From Anaerolineae bacterium (GTDB lineage Bacteria; Chloroflexota; Anaerolineae; Promineifilales; Promineifilaceae): DNA of 64,000 nt. Positions 26,155-35,209 of this stretch are shown here, piece by piece (positions within the stretch are counted from its first letter, which is position 1; each line of letters starts with the position of its first letter). The DNA lies in assembly GCA_019637635.1 (NCBI GenBank), contig JAHBVI010000021.1, forward strand, positions 1 through 64,000, given 5' to 3'. The position numbers and the translations under genes are program-made. Below the pieces are notes generated by a model. The model saw only the letters and a list, made by a program, of their open reading frames with translations. It ran no database searches and was not told where the DNA came from.

Positions 26155-27147
26155 TTACCAGATTTCGGGCACAAACGTTTGTTCATGAATTGGGGGACGA
26201 ATGTAACCTTTGCCCTGTTCTCGCGGCGGCAGTTCCACCGGGGACGGGGTGATGTCCTCATACGGGATCATGCTCAAAATGTGGGTGATGCAGTTCAGGC
26301 GGGCGCGCCGTTTATCATCGGCGTTGACCACAAACCAGGGGCACTGCTTGATGTCTGTGTACTCAAACATCGTGTCTTTGGCCCGTGAATACTCCACCCA
26401 GCGCCGCCGGTCTTCCAGATCCATGGGGCTGAGTTTCCAGCGTTTGAAAGGCGTGTATACCCGCGCCTGGAAGCGGCGTTCCTGTTCTTCGTCGCTGACC
26501 GAAAACCAGTATTTGAGCAAAATGATGCCGGAGCGCACCAACATGCGTTCAAATTGAGGGCAGGAGCGCAAAAATTCCCGGTACTCTTCTTCGGTGCAGA
26601 AGCCCATCACCGGCTCCACCAGGGCACGGTTGTACCAACTGCGATCAAAAAGAACAACTTCACCGCCGGCGGGCAGGTGGGCAACGTAACGCTGGAACCA
26701 CCATTGGGTATGCTCCCGGTCGCTGGGCACGGGCAGGGCGACGACGCGCACAATGCGGGGGTTGGTGCGCTCTTGAATGCTCTTGATCACGCCCCCTTTG
26801 CCCGCGCCGCTGCGCCCCTCAAACAGGATGATGACCCGCAGTCCTTTTTCGGCGACCCAATACTGCAATTTCACCAGTTCCTCTTGCAGCCGCACCAATT
26901 CTTGCTCGTAGTATTTCCTTTCTAATTTGCCTCTGTCGGTAAACTGCGGTGGAGATTGGGGCAGCAGGTGACTGGGGATAACATATTTATCGCCGTGAAT
27001 GGTGACGTAGGTGGCTGGCGGGGTGGGTACATCCTGAGCAGCGGCATCGAGGACGGAAGCACCGCCATTTCCAGGGGGGGCAGGTTCGGCTACGGCCGTA
27101 CCCGCTTCATCTTCTTTTGCATTCTCCTTCTTCTTTTTCTTGGCCAT
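26155..27147 (-). CDS. ppk2: Polyphosphate kinase 2
   Basis: PPK2 enzymes use polyphosphate to phosphorylate nucleoside mono- or diphosphates. The 330-residue protein has an N-terminal low-complexity tail (MAKKKKKENAKEDEAG), then the PPK2 core: Walker A FEGRSGAGKGGVIKSIQERTNPR (about residues 106-128), Walker B VLFDRSWYNRALVEPVMGFC, lid SDEEQERRFQARVYTPFKRWKLSPMDLE and a final PWFVVNADDKRRARLNCITHIL. It is a one-domain, class I-like sequence. The ATG at 27147 is preferred; the upstream frame is translated repeat. Preference for ADP or GDP cannot be read. Confidence 0.95.
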   Translation of the reverse strand: MAKKKKKENAKEDEAGTAVAEPAPPGNGGASVLDAAAQDVPTPPATYVTIHGDKYVIPSHLLPQSPPQFTDRGKLERKYYEQELVRLQEELVKLQYWVAEKGLRVIILFEGRSGAGKGGVIKSIQERTNPRIVRVVALPVPSDREHTQWWFQRYVAHLPAGGEVVLFDRSWYNRALVEPVMGFCTEEEYREFLRSCPQFERMLVRSGIILLKYWFSVSDEEQERRFQARVYTPFKRWKLSPMDLEDRRRWVEYSRAKDTMFEYTDIKQCPWFVVNADDKRRARLNCITHILSMIPYEDITPSPVELPPREQGKGYIRPPIHEQTFVPEIW

Positions 27148-27177
27148 GGCATACACCTTCTTCCTTCGTGGAGGCCG

Positions 27178-27325
27178 GCGTGATGCGTGACACGTGATGC
27201 GTGAGGCGTGATACGTGAGGTCTCTCCGATCACACATTACGCATCACGGATTGCCAACCTCCTGAAATCCCAAAGAATCATATACCGTTAACCGACTGCC
27301 GACTACCGACTACCGATTACCGCCC
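27178..27325. repeat. Word-repeat region GATGCGTGA / CGGATTACG / ACCGACTAC
   Basis: Upstream of ppk2, GCGTGATGCGTGA-type words run from 27181 to 27220, with the complement ATTACGCATCACGG at 27235-27250, and (GACTACC)n words end at 27322. No gene is present. Confidence 0.75.
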
Positions 27326-28714
27326 CTACCCGATCATCGCCAGCGGAATGGCATGGGTGGGCGCAAAATCGGCGGTGGGGATGCGAGGCCGGTCAACGGC
27401 CGTGCCCGACATGCTCCACGGCCCCGTATGTTTGATCTGCACAAGGACCAGATCGCCCTGGCGGTCACGGCCGTCGCTGAAAAAGACCAGCTTATTTTGC
27501 GGGGTACGGCCACGCCAGCGCCCCTTGTGCAAATCTTCCACCAACACCTCCACCGTTTCCCCCAGGTAGCGGCGGTTGATGTCGTGTGAAACCTGCTTGT
27601 GCAGTTCTTCCAGTAAATGGAAGCGGCGGCGCTTTTCCTCGTCCGGCACATCGTCTTCCATACGCCGGGCGCTGACCGTGCCGGGGCGTGGGCTGTACCG
27701 CGCCAGATGCACCTTATCCAGTTTCAACTCCGCCAGAATGTCATAGGTATCCATAAACTGCGCGTCCGTCTCGCCGGGGAAACCGACGATAATGTCACAA
27801 TGCACGGCCGCGTCGGGGATAATGTCCCGAATTTTGTAGACCAGATCGCGGTACTGCTCACGGCTGTATTCCCGCTTCATGTTCGCCAGCACCTCATTAT
27901 TGCCCGCCTGAATGGGCACTTCAATCTGGGGCATCACCTTGGGCAAATCCCGTACCGCATACAAGATTTTGTCCGTCATGTAATTGGGGTGGCTGGTGAG
28001 AAAACGAATGCGCTGCAAGCCGGCCACATCGTTGATCACCGTCAATAGATCGGCCAGATCAGGGCCATCGGGCACATCATAGCCATAGCGGTCTACAATC
28101 TGCCCCAACAGCACCACCTCTTTCACCCCCTGGGCCACCAGCGAACGCACCTCGGCGGCAATTTCGCCCACCGGGCGGCTGCGCTCCTTGCCCCGCTTCT
28201 GGGGGATAATGCAGAAGGTACAGGCATGGGAACAGCCATAGACGATGGAAACGGGCGCGGAGACAAGCTGGCCCCGCTGCTCTGCGGGCAGGATGACCAC
28301 GCCATCCATCAGCGCATGGCGGCGGCTGGTCATCTCTAAATCCAGCGCCAACCCTTCATCCTGCTTCAAATGGTTCACCAGCGGCAGGCCATCCGTCGCC
28401 GGTTCCATGAACACGTCCACAAAGGGAAAACGTTCTTCTAGCTGCTCATTGCCGCGCACGCCGACCACGCAGCCCATGACGGCAATCGTTATGTCGGGGT
28501 GTTTTTCTTTGAGCGGCCGTAAATTGTGCAGTTTGCCATACGCTTTGTCTTCCGACTGCTGGCGCACGGTGCAGGTTTCCAGCACGATCACATCGGCATC
28601 TTCGGCGCGGGGCGTGGCGGCATAACCGAGCTTTTCCAGTTCGGAGGCCACCCGCCGGGCATCGGCGTAGTTCATCTGGCAGCCGGTAATCCAAAAATGA
28701 TATTTTTTCGTCAA
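27326..28714 (-). CDS. miaB: tRNA-2-methylthio-N6-dimethylallyladenosine synthase
   Basis: MiaB adds a methylthio group to i6A37 of tRNA. The 462-residue protein has the N-terminal cluster cysteines in GCQMNYADARRVASELEKLGY (Cys12), ETCTVRQQSEDKAYGKL (Cys47) and VMGCVVG (Cys81), the radical SAM motif CSHACTFCIIPQKRG (CxxxCxxC, about 158-166), and a C-terminal TRAM domain (LGETVEVLVEDLHKGRWRGRTPQNKLVFF). It starts with TTG at 28714, whose TTGA overlaps the stop of the upstream Uma2 gene; no in-frame ATG gives a complete N-terminus. It is the last gene of a reverse-strand series. Confidence 0.95.
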   Translation of the reverse strand: MTKKYHFWITGCQMNYADARRVASELEKLGYAATPRAEDADVIVLETCTVRQQSEDKAYGKLHNLRPLKEKHPDITIAVMGCVVGVRGNEQLEERFPFVDVFMEPATDGLPLVNHLKQDEGLALDLEMTSRRHALMDGVVILPAEQRGQLVSAPVSIVYGCSHACTFCIIPQKRGKERSRPVGEIAAEVRSLVAQGVKEVVLLGQIVDRYGYDVPDGPDLADLLTVINDVAGLQRIRFLTSHPNYMTDKILYAVRDLPKVMPQIEVPIQAGNNEVLANMKREYSREQYRDLVYKIRDIIPDAAVHCDIIVGFPGETDAQFMDTYDILAELKLDKVHLARYSPRPGTVSARRMEDDVPDEEKRRRFHLLEELHKQVSHDINRRYLGETVEVLVEDLHKGRWRGRTPQNKLVFFSDGRDRQGDLVLVQIKHTGPWSMSGTAVDRPRIPTADFAPTHAIPLAMIG

Positions 28715-29562
28715 GACGGTAACTCTCCAAACTGCTTCCGGTATTGTTCCAAAAGCTGGCTCAATTCATGGGCGCGTTGTGCTTCTTCGTTGGCGCGTTG
28801 TGCTTCTTCGTTGGCGCGTTGTACTGCTTCATTGGCGCGTCGTTCTGCTTCATCGGCCCGCATTTCGGCTTCATCGGCACGTTGTCCCGCTTCATCAGCA
28901 AGCATTTCGGCTTCATCGGCGCGTTGCACTGCCTTGTCAGCCAGTTCCGCGCCTACGGGCAGCAATTCACCATCCAGCGTAGCCCAACGCAGCCAGTTTG
29001 TTTCAATATGTTTATATTCGCCATACCAGTCAACCAGCATCAGGTCTAGCTTTCGGCTGATCATGCGCCCCTGAGCATCTGGTTTGATGGGATGATACAG
29101 GCCATCACGCAAGACAAAACCGGCCCGTTCGCCGGTGTGAGGGTGATAATAAAAGTATTCGGGCACACGCAGACGATCCTGGTAAATCTCCTTCTTTCCC
29201 GTTTTGTCAAACCGGGCCGTGCTGGTGGACATGAGTTCAATGACTACGTCTGGCGCTTTGCCTTCTTCCCAAACGACCCAACTTTTGCGCTCACGCCAGG
29301 GCACACCTAACGCCACAAAAAAATCCGGGCCACGAAAGTCATAGTCGCGCACCTGTTCCGGGCTGAAATAGACAAACATGTTGCCGGCTGCAAAATAATC
29401 GCGCCCGGCAAATGCCAGATCAATCTGCTCCAGAAGTAAGTGCATTTGGGTCACGTGCCGCCAGGTTTCCATGGGTATTCCGTCGTCGTAGGGTAATTCG
29501 TCTTCGGTCGGCGGCCGCTTGATGTCTACTGCTTCCAGGTCGGCAAACAAGGTTTCGGCCAT
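28711..29562 (-). CDS. Uma2 family protein with repetitive coiled-coil tail
   Basis: A 283-residue protein. Residues 1-205 are a Uma2/DUF820 nuclease-like domain with DFRGPDFFVALGVP (PD strand), WEEGKAPDVVIELMSTSTARFD (E-x-x-S region) and EYFYYHPHTGE. The last 75 residues are a heptad array of RADEAEM, RANEEAQ and related units ending in a polar helix. This gives a long charged coiled coil, perhaps for oligomerisation. The DNA coding the array is a 21-bp tandem repeat. It is coupled by four-base overlap to miaB and follows, with a short gap, a truncated methyltransferase gene. Role unknown. Confidence 0.85.
   Translation of the reverse strand: MAETLFADLEAVDIKRPPTEDELPYDDGIPMETWRHVTQMHLLLEQIDLAFAGRDYFAAGNMFVYFSPEQVRDYDFRGPDFFVALGVPWRERKSWVVWEEGKAPDVVIELMSTSTARFDKTGKKEIYQDRLRVPEYFYYHPHTGERAGFVLRDGLYHPIKPDAQGRMISRKLDLMLVDWYGEYKHIETNWLRWATLDGELLPVGAELADKAVQRADEAEMLADEAGQRADEAEMRADEAERRANEAVQRANEEAQRANEEAQRAHELSQLLEQYRKQFGELPS
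28770..28940 (-). repeat. 21-bp tandem repeat coding heptads
   Basis: About eight units with a core like GCTTCTTCGTTGGCGCGTT on the plus strand; the first copies are nearly identical and the later ones diverge. Each unit adds one heptad (RANEEAQ or RADEAEM) to the Uma2 protein, so copy-number change would lengthen the coiled coil without a frameshift. Confidence 0.85.
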
Positions 29563-29566
29563 AAGC

Positions 29567-30034
29567 TTACTCCAATCTACTTATAATCAGTAGCTCTTGT
29601 AAATGAAAAGCGATTCTATCCCCGGCAAAATGGGGCGTCAAATAATCCAGGACGGGAACCGGCGCTTGTTTGAGGAGGGCATGCAGGCGCAGGCGGTGGG
29701 ACGACGGCAGATGAAGTGCCCAGTCGTGAAAGGTGTGGGGCACGGCCATGACCCCCACATACACCACCGTAAACCCACGTTGCCGCAAAACATCCTCCCA
29801 TTCAACCTGACTCCACGCTCTCTGCCAGCCACTCATCTGCAAAAAGGCATTCACGTAATCACCGGCCCGTCGCTGCCAGTCGGCCTTTTTGCCGCGCAGC
29901 CGGCTGCCGGGCACAACGAGATCACGCACAGATAACAGGCCGCCCGGCTTGAGTTCGGTCACGGCCGTATTGAGCCAACCAGCCACATCCGTCGCCGTTT
30001 GTGAGGGGTGGTAGTAGGTGAGGCAATCGTACAT
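29567..30034 (-). pseudogene. C-terminal part of a class I methyltransferase, N-terminus missing
   Basis: A 155-residue reading that starts within a methyltransferase-like fold: MYDCLTYYHPSQTATDVAGWLNTAVTELKPGGLLSVRDLVVPG is the motif preceding and around the LKPGG loop (motif III region). The SAM-binding glycine motif that should lie 60-80 residues earlier is absent. Upstream is only a short word-repeat region and then the paralogue A gene. It is either a 5' deletion at the repeat or a small protein of unusual form. An SAM-independent activity is not supported. Confidence in the truncation is moderate. Confidence 0.5.
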
Positions 30035-30039
30035 AGTGG

Positions 30040-30111
30040 GAGGTAATTGCGTAATTGGGTAATTGGCGGGGCAAAATTACACAATTACCCAGTTACCCAG
30101 TTACCCACTTA
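30040..30111. repeat. AATTGGGTAATTG / CAATTACCCAG word repeat
   Basis: Both orientations of the word GGGTAATTG occur (GCGTAATTGGGTAATTGG, then ACAATTACCCAGTTACCCAGTTACCC), so the gap behind paralogue A can fold. The same word family appears at 57670-57710. Confidence 0.8.
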
Positions 30112-32691
30112 CTAATGATTCACCCAGGCCAGCGACGAGCAGTTGCCTTTGTCATGCACAATGAGCGTCTGGTAGTCGTAATCGGGGGCGATCAGGTTGA
30201 TGACGCCGTTGTTCATAATTTGCGCCAGCCAACGGCCGTCGGCCGACCAGTCAAACGGAAATGCCGGAATCGCGCTATAAGCGCCGGCCATAAAGGTTTC
30301 GGTGGTATTGGCCGCAATGTCGTGCAAAAAATAGACAAAGACGTTTTGGGGAGCAAAGAAATTGTCTTCGGGCGCACCGGTAACCACCAGATAACGGCCG
30401 TCTGGTGAAAAACCGGCATAGTGCGGGCTGCTACTTATAAATCGCAGGCGGTATTCAATCACATCTTCGCGCCAGTTCACCAGAAAGATAAAGTTTTCGG
30501 CGCGCGATGTCGCCATCACCACCAACCAATCCGGCTGGGTAGGATGGGGCAGCACGTAACGAATCGCCAGGCGAAACGGCCGTGACGACGCTTCCGGGAT
30601 CGCCTGGAGCAAATCCTGGGTACTCAAAACAGGCTGTGGGCTGTCGTCAACGGCCGTTGCCAGCACAATTTGTTGGACATTCTCCACGCCAGATGGATTG
30701 TTAACTTGCAGATACCCATACGTCTGCTCATCCACCCAAAATGGGGCAACACCCCCAGACACAGGCAACACCACTTCACTGGTCGGGTCGCCCGTCTGAT
30801 TGGCGCGGCTGAGGGGGACATTTTCCACCTGAAAATCGTTATTGAACAACAAGACACGGCCGTCCGTCCCCAGCAGCAGCCCATTGCCCAGAAAACCCAT
30901 CGCCTCCAAAATCGTTTGCGCGCCATCTGCCGACCAGACAGGGTTCCCGCTCAAGGGAATGGTGGCGCAACCATCTTCATCACAGGCAGTCATATCCACC
31001 AACATGGGGTGCGGGTCCATGCCGTTGGCCGGCACCCCATATACCAGCAAATAACGGCCCGTTGGATCCATCTTTCCCCAGGAAAGTGAAACAGGATAAT
31101 CCTGACTAACTGCTGGCAGGCCCACGCCGTTCCGCCACAGCAGCGGCTTGAACAATTCATTATTCAGCGGAACGGTCTGCAAAATAACGGCCTCGTCACC
31201 CGGCAGCGGGCTGGCAAACAATAACCCGTCCAGGGCGTATTCCGCCTGCCACGTCTTAGGCGCCAACTGGTAACGGTACAGGGTGGTGGTTACCATTTCC
31301 GACAAATCGGTGCTGCACGTGAGCAATAAATCCTGGTCAGGCAGAGGAATGGGCAGCGGCCCCTGGTTGGCCATCAATTGGGTATGGGCAAACAGCCACC
31401 AATCCCGCAGCAGCAGCTCTTGCACCATATTGCCTTCTTCTGGCTGCGCCCCCACCAGACCGGCCAACCATTGCGACAACGTTTGCGGTTTATTGAAACT
31501 GGTCAAAATTGTCATAGGCTGGGGCGCAGCCGGTTGGTGCATAAAGAAGTCTACAAAAGCGTATAACTGCCAGCCATCAGCGTCGCGCAAGGGTTGGAAT
31601 GATGATTCGCGCCAGAATTGGAAGAGCGTATCCAGGTTGGCGCCGCTGTTGATAATTTGGGCATGGGTGGCGGGGGTGACGGGCCACGGCCGTAACCCCA
31701 TCTGGCTCAATTGATACTCCAAAAATGCCTGGTAAACCGGGGCGTGGGCGCAGCATTCCCATTCAGCCAGATAGGTAAGGAGGGTAGCGGCCACGGCCGC
31801 GCCATATCCTCTGGCCAATGCCCGGTAGCCGGTCTCATCTATGGGCAGGCCTACCAGCGTGGGCGTGGGTAAATTTAGCCGCAAATTGCCATCATAAAAA
31901 TTGGCGGGATCTGTCATGGCCAGCAAGGTGGCAGGGTCGGTATCCAGCCGCAAGGTCAGGCGCAGATCGGCGGGGCACGTTTGCGGGCTGCTCTGGCGGC
32001 AGACGTCGTCCAACACGGCCGTAACATCTTCGGCCAGTTGTTGGGCAACGGCCGTGTCCCGCGTGGGGTAGCTCAACGTCAACCGGGCCGTTTCGATGGA
32101 TTGCCAGCCGCCCCAAAAATCGGCGTCCGGCGGCGCCAGCAGCCAACGAGTACGCCCCCGCCGGTAAACGGCCGTGTGTTCCAGCATCACCGACTCCTCG
32201 CCCAAACCCAGCGTGTGTTCCTGTAAAAAATGCAGTTCGGCCGCAGTCATATCCGGCGCGACATCCATGCGAATATACGCTTCATCGGCCGCCGACAAAT
32301 CAGCGTAGCTGTCATTGTCCGCCGCCAGCGACAAATAAAAGGGGGTGCGATCATAGAACAACCCCTGGGTCAGCAGTTTTTCATAGGTAGTGGTCCAGCC
32401 CGGCTCCCGCGCCGAAAGCAAAGGGGCCAGCAGTTCCATGTCCTGCCCGGCCACGGCCCGGTTTACCAGATTGTGCGAGGACAATACGTCGGCCTCTATC
32501 GTCGCCGTCAGCGTTTCAATGCGGCGGTTGAACTGCCAGTAAATCACCAGGGCCGCCGCTGCCAACAGCGCCAGCACCAACAGCAGCGCCGGCCACGGCC
32601 GTTTGGGTGGCGCGGCGGTCCGCTGCGGCTGCGTATCCAGCGTATCCCAACCGCCATCATCTTCTGTTTGCCAATCAAAGTTATCCGTCAT
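30112..32691 (-). CDS. Large membrane-anchored propeller protein, paralogue A
   Basis: An 859-residue protein with no recognised full-length family. It begins with a short acidic stretch (MTDNFDWQTEDDGGWD), one membrane span (about residues 34-51), a helical region, then a domain with LPTPTLVGLPIDETGYRALARGY...AEWECCAHAPVYQAFLEYQLSQMGLRPWP. The last third is WD40/TolB-like with FSPDGRYLVVTG and DWSADGRWLAQI units. The ECC cysteine pair and QL..LGLRPWP are conserved in paralogues B and C. The middle resembles peptidase-MA-like arrangements but no HExxH was found. It is an N-in anchored extracytoplasmic protein by topology; function unknown. Confidence 0.8.
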   Translation of the reverse strand: MTDNFDWQTEDDGGWDTLDTQPQRTAAPPKRPWPALLLVLALLAAAALVIYWQFNRRIETLTATIEADVLSSHNLVNRAVAGQDMELLAPLLSAREPGWTTTYEKLLTQGLFYDRTPFYLSLAADNDSYADLSAADEAYIRMDVAPDMTAAELHFLQEHTLGLGEESVMLEHTAVYRRGRTRWLLAPPDADFWGGWQSIETARLTLSYPTRDTAVAQQLAEDVTAVLDDVCRQSSPQTCPADLRLTLRLDTDPATLLAMTDPANFYDGNLRLNLPTPTLVGLPIDETGYRALARGYGAAVAATLLTYLAEWECCAHAPVYQAFLEYQLSQMGLRPWPVTPATHAQIINSGANLDTLFQFWRESSFQPLRDADGWQLYAFVDFFMHQPAAPQPMTILTSFNKPQTLSQWLAGLVGAQPEEGNMVQELLLRDWWLFAHTQLMANQGPLPIPLPDQDLLLTCSTDLSEMVTTTLYRYQLAPKTWQAEYALDGLLFASPLPGDEAVILQTVPLNNELFKPLLWRNGVGLPAVSQDYPVSLSWGKMDPTGRYLLVYGVPANGMDPHPMLVDMTACDEDGCATIPLSGNPVWSADGAQTILEAMGFLGNGLLLGTDGRVLLFNNDFQVENVPLSRANQTGDPTSEVVLPVSGGVAPFWVDEQTYGYLQVNNPSGVENVQQIVLATAVDDSPQPVLSTQDLLQAIPEASSRPFRLAIRYVLPHPTQPDWLVVMATSRAENFIFLVNWREDVIEYRLRFISSSPHYAGFSPDGRYLVVTGAPEDNFFAPQNVFVYFLHDIAANTTETFMAGAYSAIPAFPFDWSADGRWLAQIMNNGVINLIAPDYDYQTLIVHDKGNCSSLAWVNH

Positions 32692-32703
32692 AGGCTTGCA
32701 GCC

Positions 32704-32737
32704 AGACCTGACAGGTCTTGGAAGACCTGTCAGGTCT
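32704..32737. repeat. Perfect hairpin of the AGACCTGACAGGTCT family
   Basis: AGACCTGACAGGTCT and AGACCTGTCAGGTCT flank TGGA, between paralogue B and paralogue A. Each arm is itself nearly palindromic. Confidence 0.85.
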
Positions 32738-32749
32738 CCTTGTACTAAC

Positions 32750-35152
32750 TTACCGCACCCAGGCAACAAAATCACAGGAGTCGCCTGGCGTCATCAGCAG
32801 GTGGTCATACCCGGCAGCGGGGGCGCTGACGTGGATAAACCCATCATCAACGCGCAGCAGCCAACGGCCGTCGGCCGACCAATCATACCCCGGCAGGGCG
32901 ATGTTTTGCGCCGAACGATACCGTTCATGCTGGCCTGTGTCCAGATGCAAAATGTCTAGCTGCCAGTCAAATTCCCGGCTGCTGTAGGTCTGCATGTTCA
33001 ACCAACGGCCGTCCGGCGAAAAAGCGAGCGGGTGGTATGGCCCAAAGCGTTCCGCCCCGGCAAAAAGCATTTCCACCGTCTCCGTGGTCAAATCATACCG
33101 CAGCAGCAGCGTGCCGGAAACCGGGTCGCCATCCGGCACGGCCGTGTGGCTGACTGCCATGAACACGGCCTGGCCGCCCGGCGCAACGGCCGTAGCAAAA
33201 ACCTGCCAGTTGTGGAGATGAGATAATGCCGCTTTCAGTGCCGCCAGAGAGTAACGGCGCGGCGATACAGTTTCCGCCAGCGTAGCCAGTATCAGATCAT
33301 CGTCGGTGACGTAACCATATTGAATGGTGTTCAGCCAGAAGGGGGCACGGCCGTGCCGTTCCTGCACCACCCGCCCGGCGGCGTCTTGCAGCCAGATGGT
33401 ATCCTCTTCCGCCACACCTAACTGCCAGCTTCCGTCCGGCGACCACTGCGGCGGGTAAGCATAACCGGCCAGGCCACAGCCATCCGACCGGCAGTTCGCC
33501 ATCTCCACCCGGTTAAATTCTGCGGCCTGCTCATCAAATTTGTAGACGTACAGCAGCACGTCCTCACCCACCGGGTCTACGCGAAAGATGGTGGATTGGG
33601 CCGGGTAGAGAGCGATGGATTGTTCACGGCCGTCTTGCCAGCCAAACAGATGCACCAAACGCTCCCGCCCAACCTGCTCTTGGAGCAGCACCCCGGCATC
33701 ACCGGGCAGCCCGGCCATAAATTGCAACCGACGGCCGTCCATGGCCAATGACCAGCTATCATCACGCCATGAATAACGCATCAATCGCGGGAAACCACCG
33801 CCACGTTCCCGGCAAAGCGCCATAAAGTCCTGCGCCGGAAGGGGCAAATCGGCCGGCGGCGGCGCCAGGTTTGCCTGCACATGCGCCAACCACGCCTCCT
33901 GAAAATGACCCTGGTTCACAAAGCTAAAACCGGTATGGTTGGCTACCCAATACTGGTAACTTTCCGCCACCGTCAGGCGGTGTTGCAGGGCGTAAGGATT
34001 TAGCTCCGGCTTCTGGCGCAACAGCACCGCAATCATGGCGTAAACCTGGGGCTGAGCGATGCCCCTGATGGGGCGAACGGGTGGCTCGTGCCAGTAACGG
34101 CCCAGAGCAGCCACACCAACCAGGGGTTCATGTACCATTGTTTGATAGTGCCCGGCAAGCAACGGCCAGGGGCGCAGGTCTAGCTGCGCCAATTGGTAAT
34201 CTATCAGGGCTTGATGAAAAAGGCCCTGTTCGCAGCAGCGCCAACCGGTGTTATATACCAGCACGGCCGTGATGAAATGGGCGGCGTAGGCGCGCAGCAG
34301 TGCCCGCTCCCCGGCGGCGTCCAGGGGGCGGCCCACCAGCGTGGGCGCAGGCAGGTTGAGGATGGGCTGGCGGGTAAGCATGGCCACGGGATCGGCGGCT
34401 TGCAGCAGGCTGGTGGGGTCGGTGTCCAGGCGAATGGTATAGCTGTTGGCTGCCGGGCAGGGCAGGTCTAATTGGCGGCAGGCACGGGCCAGTTCGGCTT
34501 CCAAACCGGGCAACAGCTTTTCGGCCACGTCTTGGTCGCGTTGGGGGTAGATGAGGGTGAGATTACGGCCGTTCACTACCTGCCACTCGCCCCAAAATCT
34601 GGCATCTGGGGCTGCCACCAGCCAACGGTCAATCCCCTGGCGCAAGAGGGTAGTGGTTTCCAGGGTGACGGTTTCGGTACGGCCGTCGGCGTGGACAACG
34701 GTAAACGGCTGCCGGGCCAATACTTCGGCCTGGGTCAGATCGGCCGTGGGCGTGATGGTGACAATTTCGGGGGCACGGCCGTTTGCAGGCGAGAGCAACC
34801 CCATAGACCACCGCCCCAACAGCAAATCCTCAGAAAGCAGGGCCAACTGCCCTTCCCACCAGACCGGCGAGGCGCCGGAAATAACGGTTTTGATCAAATC
34901 CGCATCCTGGTTTTGGGCGGCGCGGGTATAGAGGGAATACACGGCGCGCACATCCTGGATGACGGCCGTAGTCGCCGCCTCTACTCGCCGCTGCATCTGC
35001 CCCGCCAGCCAGACGCCGCCGACGGCCACAACCAGCAGCAGGAACAGCAGCCAGCGCCAGGGGATGGCCCGGCGCGGTCGGGGCGGCGGCGGCAGCGACG
35101 GTTCCGGCCAATCACCCTCATCATCTGTTACCCACTCAAAATCAGCCGACAT
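32750..35152 (-). CDS. Large membrane-anchored propeller protein, paralogue B
   Basis: An 800-residue paralogue of A and C with the same layout: acidic N-terminus MSADFEWVTDDEGDWPEP, Pro-rich stretch, one span (about residues 33-52), a helical segment, then LPAPTLVGRPLDAAGERALLRAYAAHFITAVLVYNTGWRCCEQGLFHQALIDYQLAQLDLRPWP and a C-terminal propeller (FSPDGRWLNMQTY, DWSADGRWLLRVDDG, final CDFVAWVR). In this copy the cysteine pair is RCC. Several DGR motifs of the propeller are encoded by ACGGCCGT copies. The stop of this gene lies about 60 bases before the start of A. Function unknown. Confidence 0.8.
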   Translation of the reverse strand: MSADFEWVTDDEGDWPEPSLPPPPRPRRAIPWRWLLFLLLVVAVGGVWLAGQMQRRVEAATTAVIQDVRAVYSLYTRAAQNQDADLIKTVISGASPVWWEGQLALLSEDLLLGRWSMGLLSPANGRAPEIVTITPTADLTQAEVLARQPFTVVHADGRTETVTLETTTLLRQGIDRWLVAAPDARFWGEWQVVNGRNLTLIYPQRDQDVAEKLLPGLEAELARACRQLDLPCPAANSYTIRLDTDPTSLLQAADPVAMLTRQPILNLPAPTLVGRPLDAAGERALLRAYAAHFITAVLVYNTGWRCCEQGLFHQALIDYQLAQLDLRPWPLLAGHYQTMVHEPLVGVAALGRYWHEPPVRPIRGIAQPQVYAMIAVLLRQKPELNPYALQHRLTVAESYQYWVANHTGFSFVNQGHFQEAWLAHVQANLAPPPADLPLPAQDFMALCRERGGGFPRLMRYSWRDDSWSLAMDGRRLQFMAGLPGDAGVLLQEQVGRERLVHLFGWQDGREQSIALYPAQSTIFRVDPVGEDVLLYVYKFDEQAAEFNRVEMANCRSDGCGLAGYAYPPQWSPDGSWQLGVAEEDTIWLQDAAGRVVQERHGRAPFWLNTIQYGYVTDDDLILATLAETVSPRRYSLAALKAALSHLHNWQVFATAVAPGGQAVFMAVSHTAVPDGDPVSGTLLLRYDLTTETVEMLFAGAERFGPYHPLAFSPDGRWLNMQTYSSREFDWQLDILHLDTGQHERYRSAQNIALPGYDWSADGRWLLRVDDGFIHVSAPAAGYDHLLMTPGDSCDFVAWVR

Positions 35153-35170
35153 GTGTCAATCCGCATCTCC

Positions 35171-35204
35171 AGAAGTTCAACTTTTGGGAAAAGTTGAACT
35201 TCTT
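35171..35204. repeat. Perfect hairpin AGAAGTTCAACTTTT family
   Basis: AGAAGTTCAACTTTT and AAAAGTTGAACTTCT flank GGG between paralogues C and B. Related to the hairpin at 26112. Confidence 0.83.
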
Positions 35205-35209
35205 TTCAA

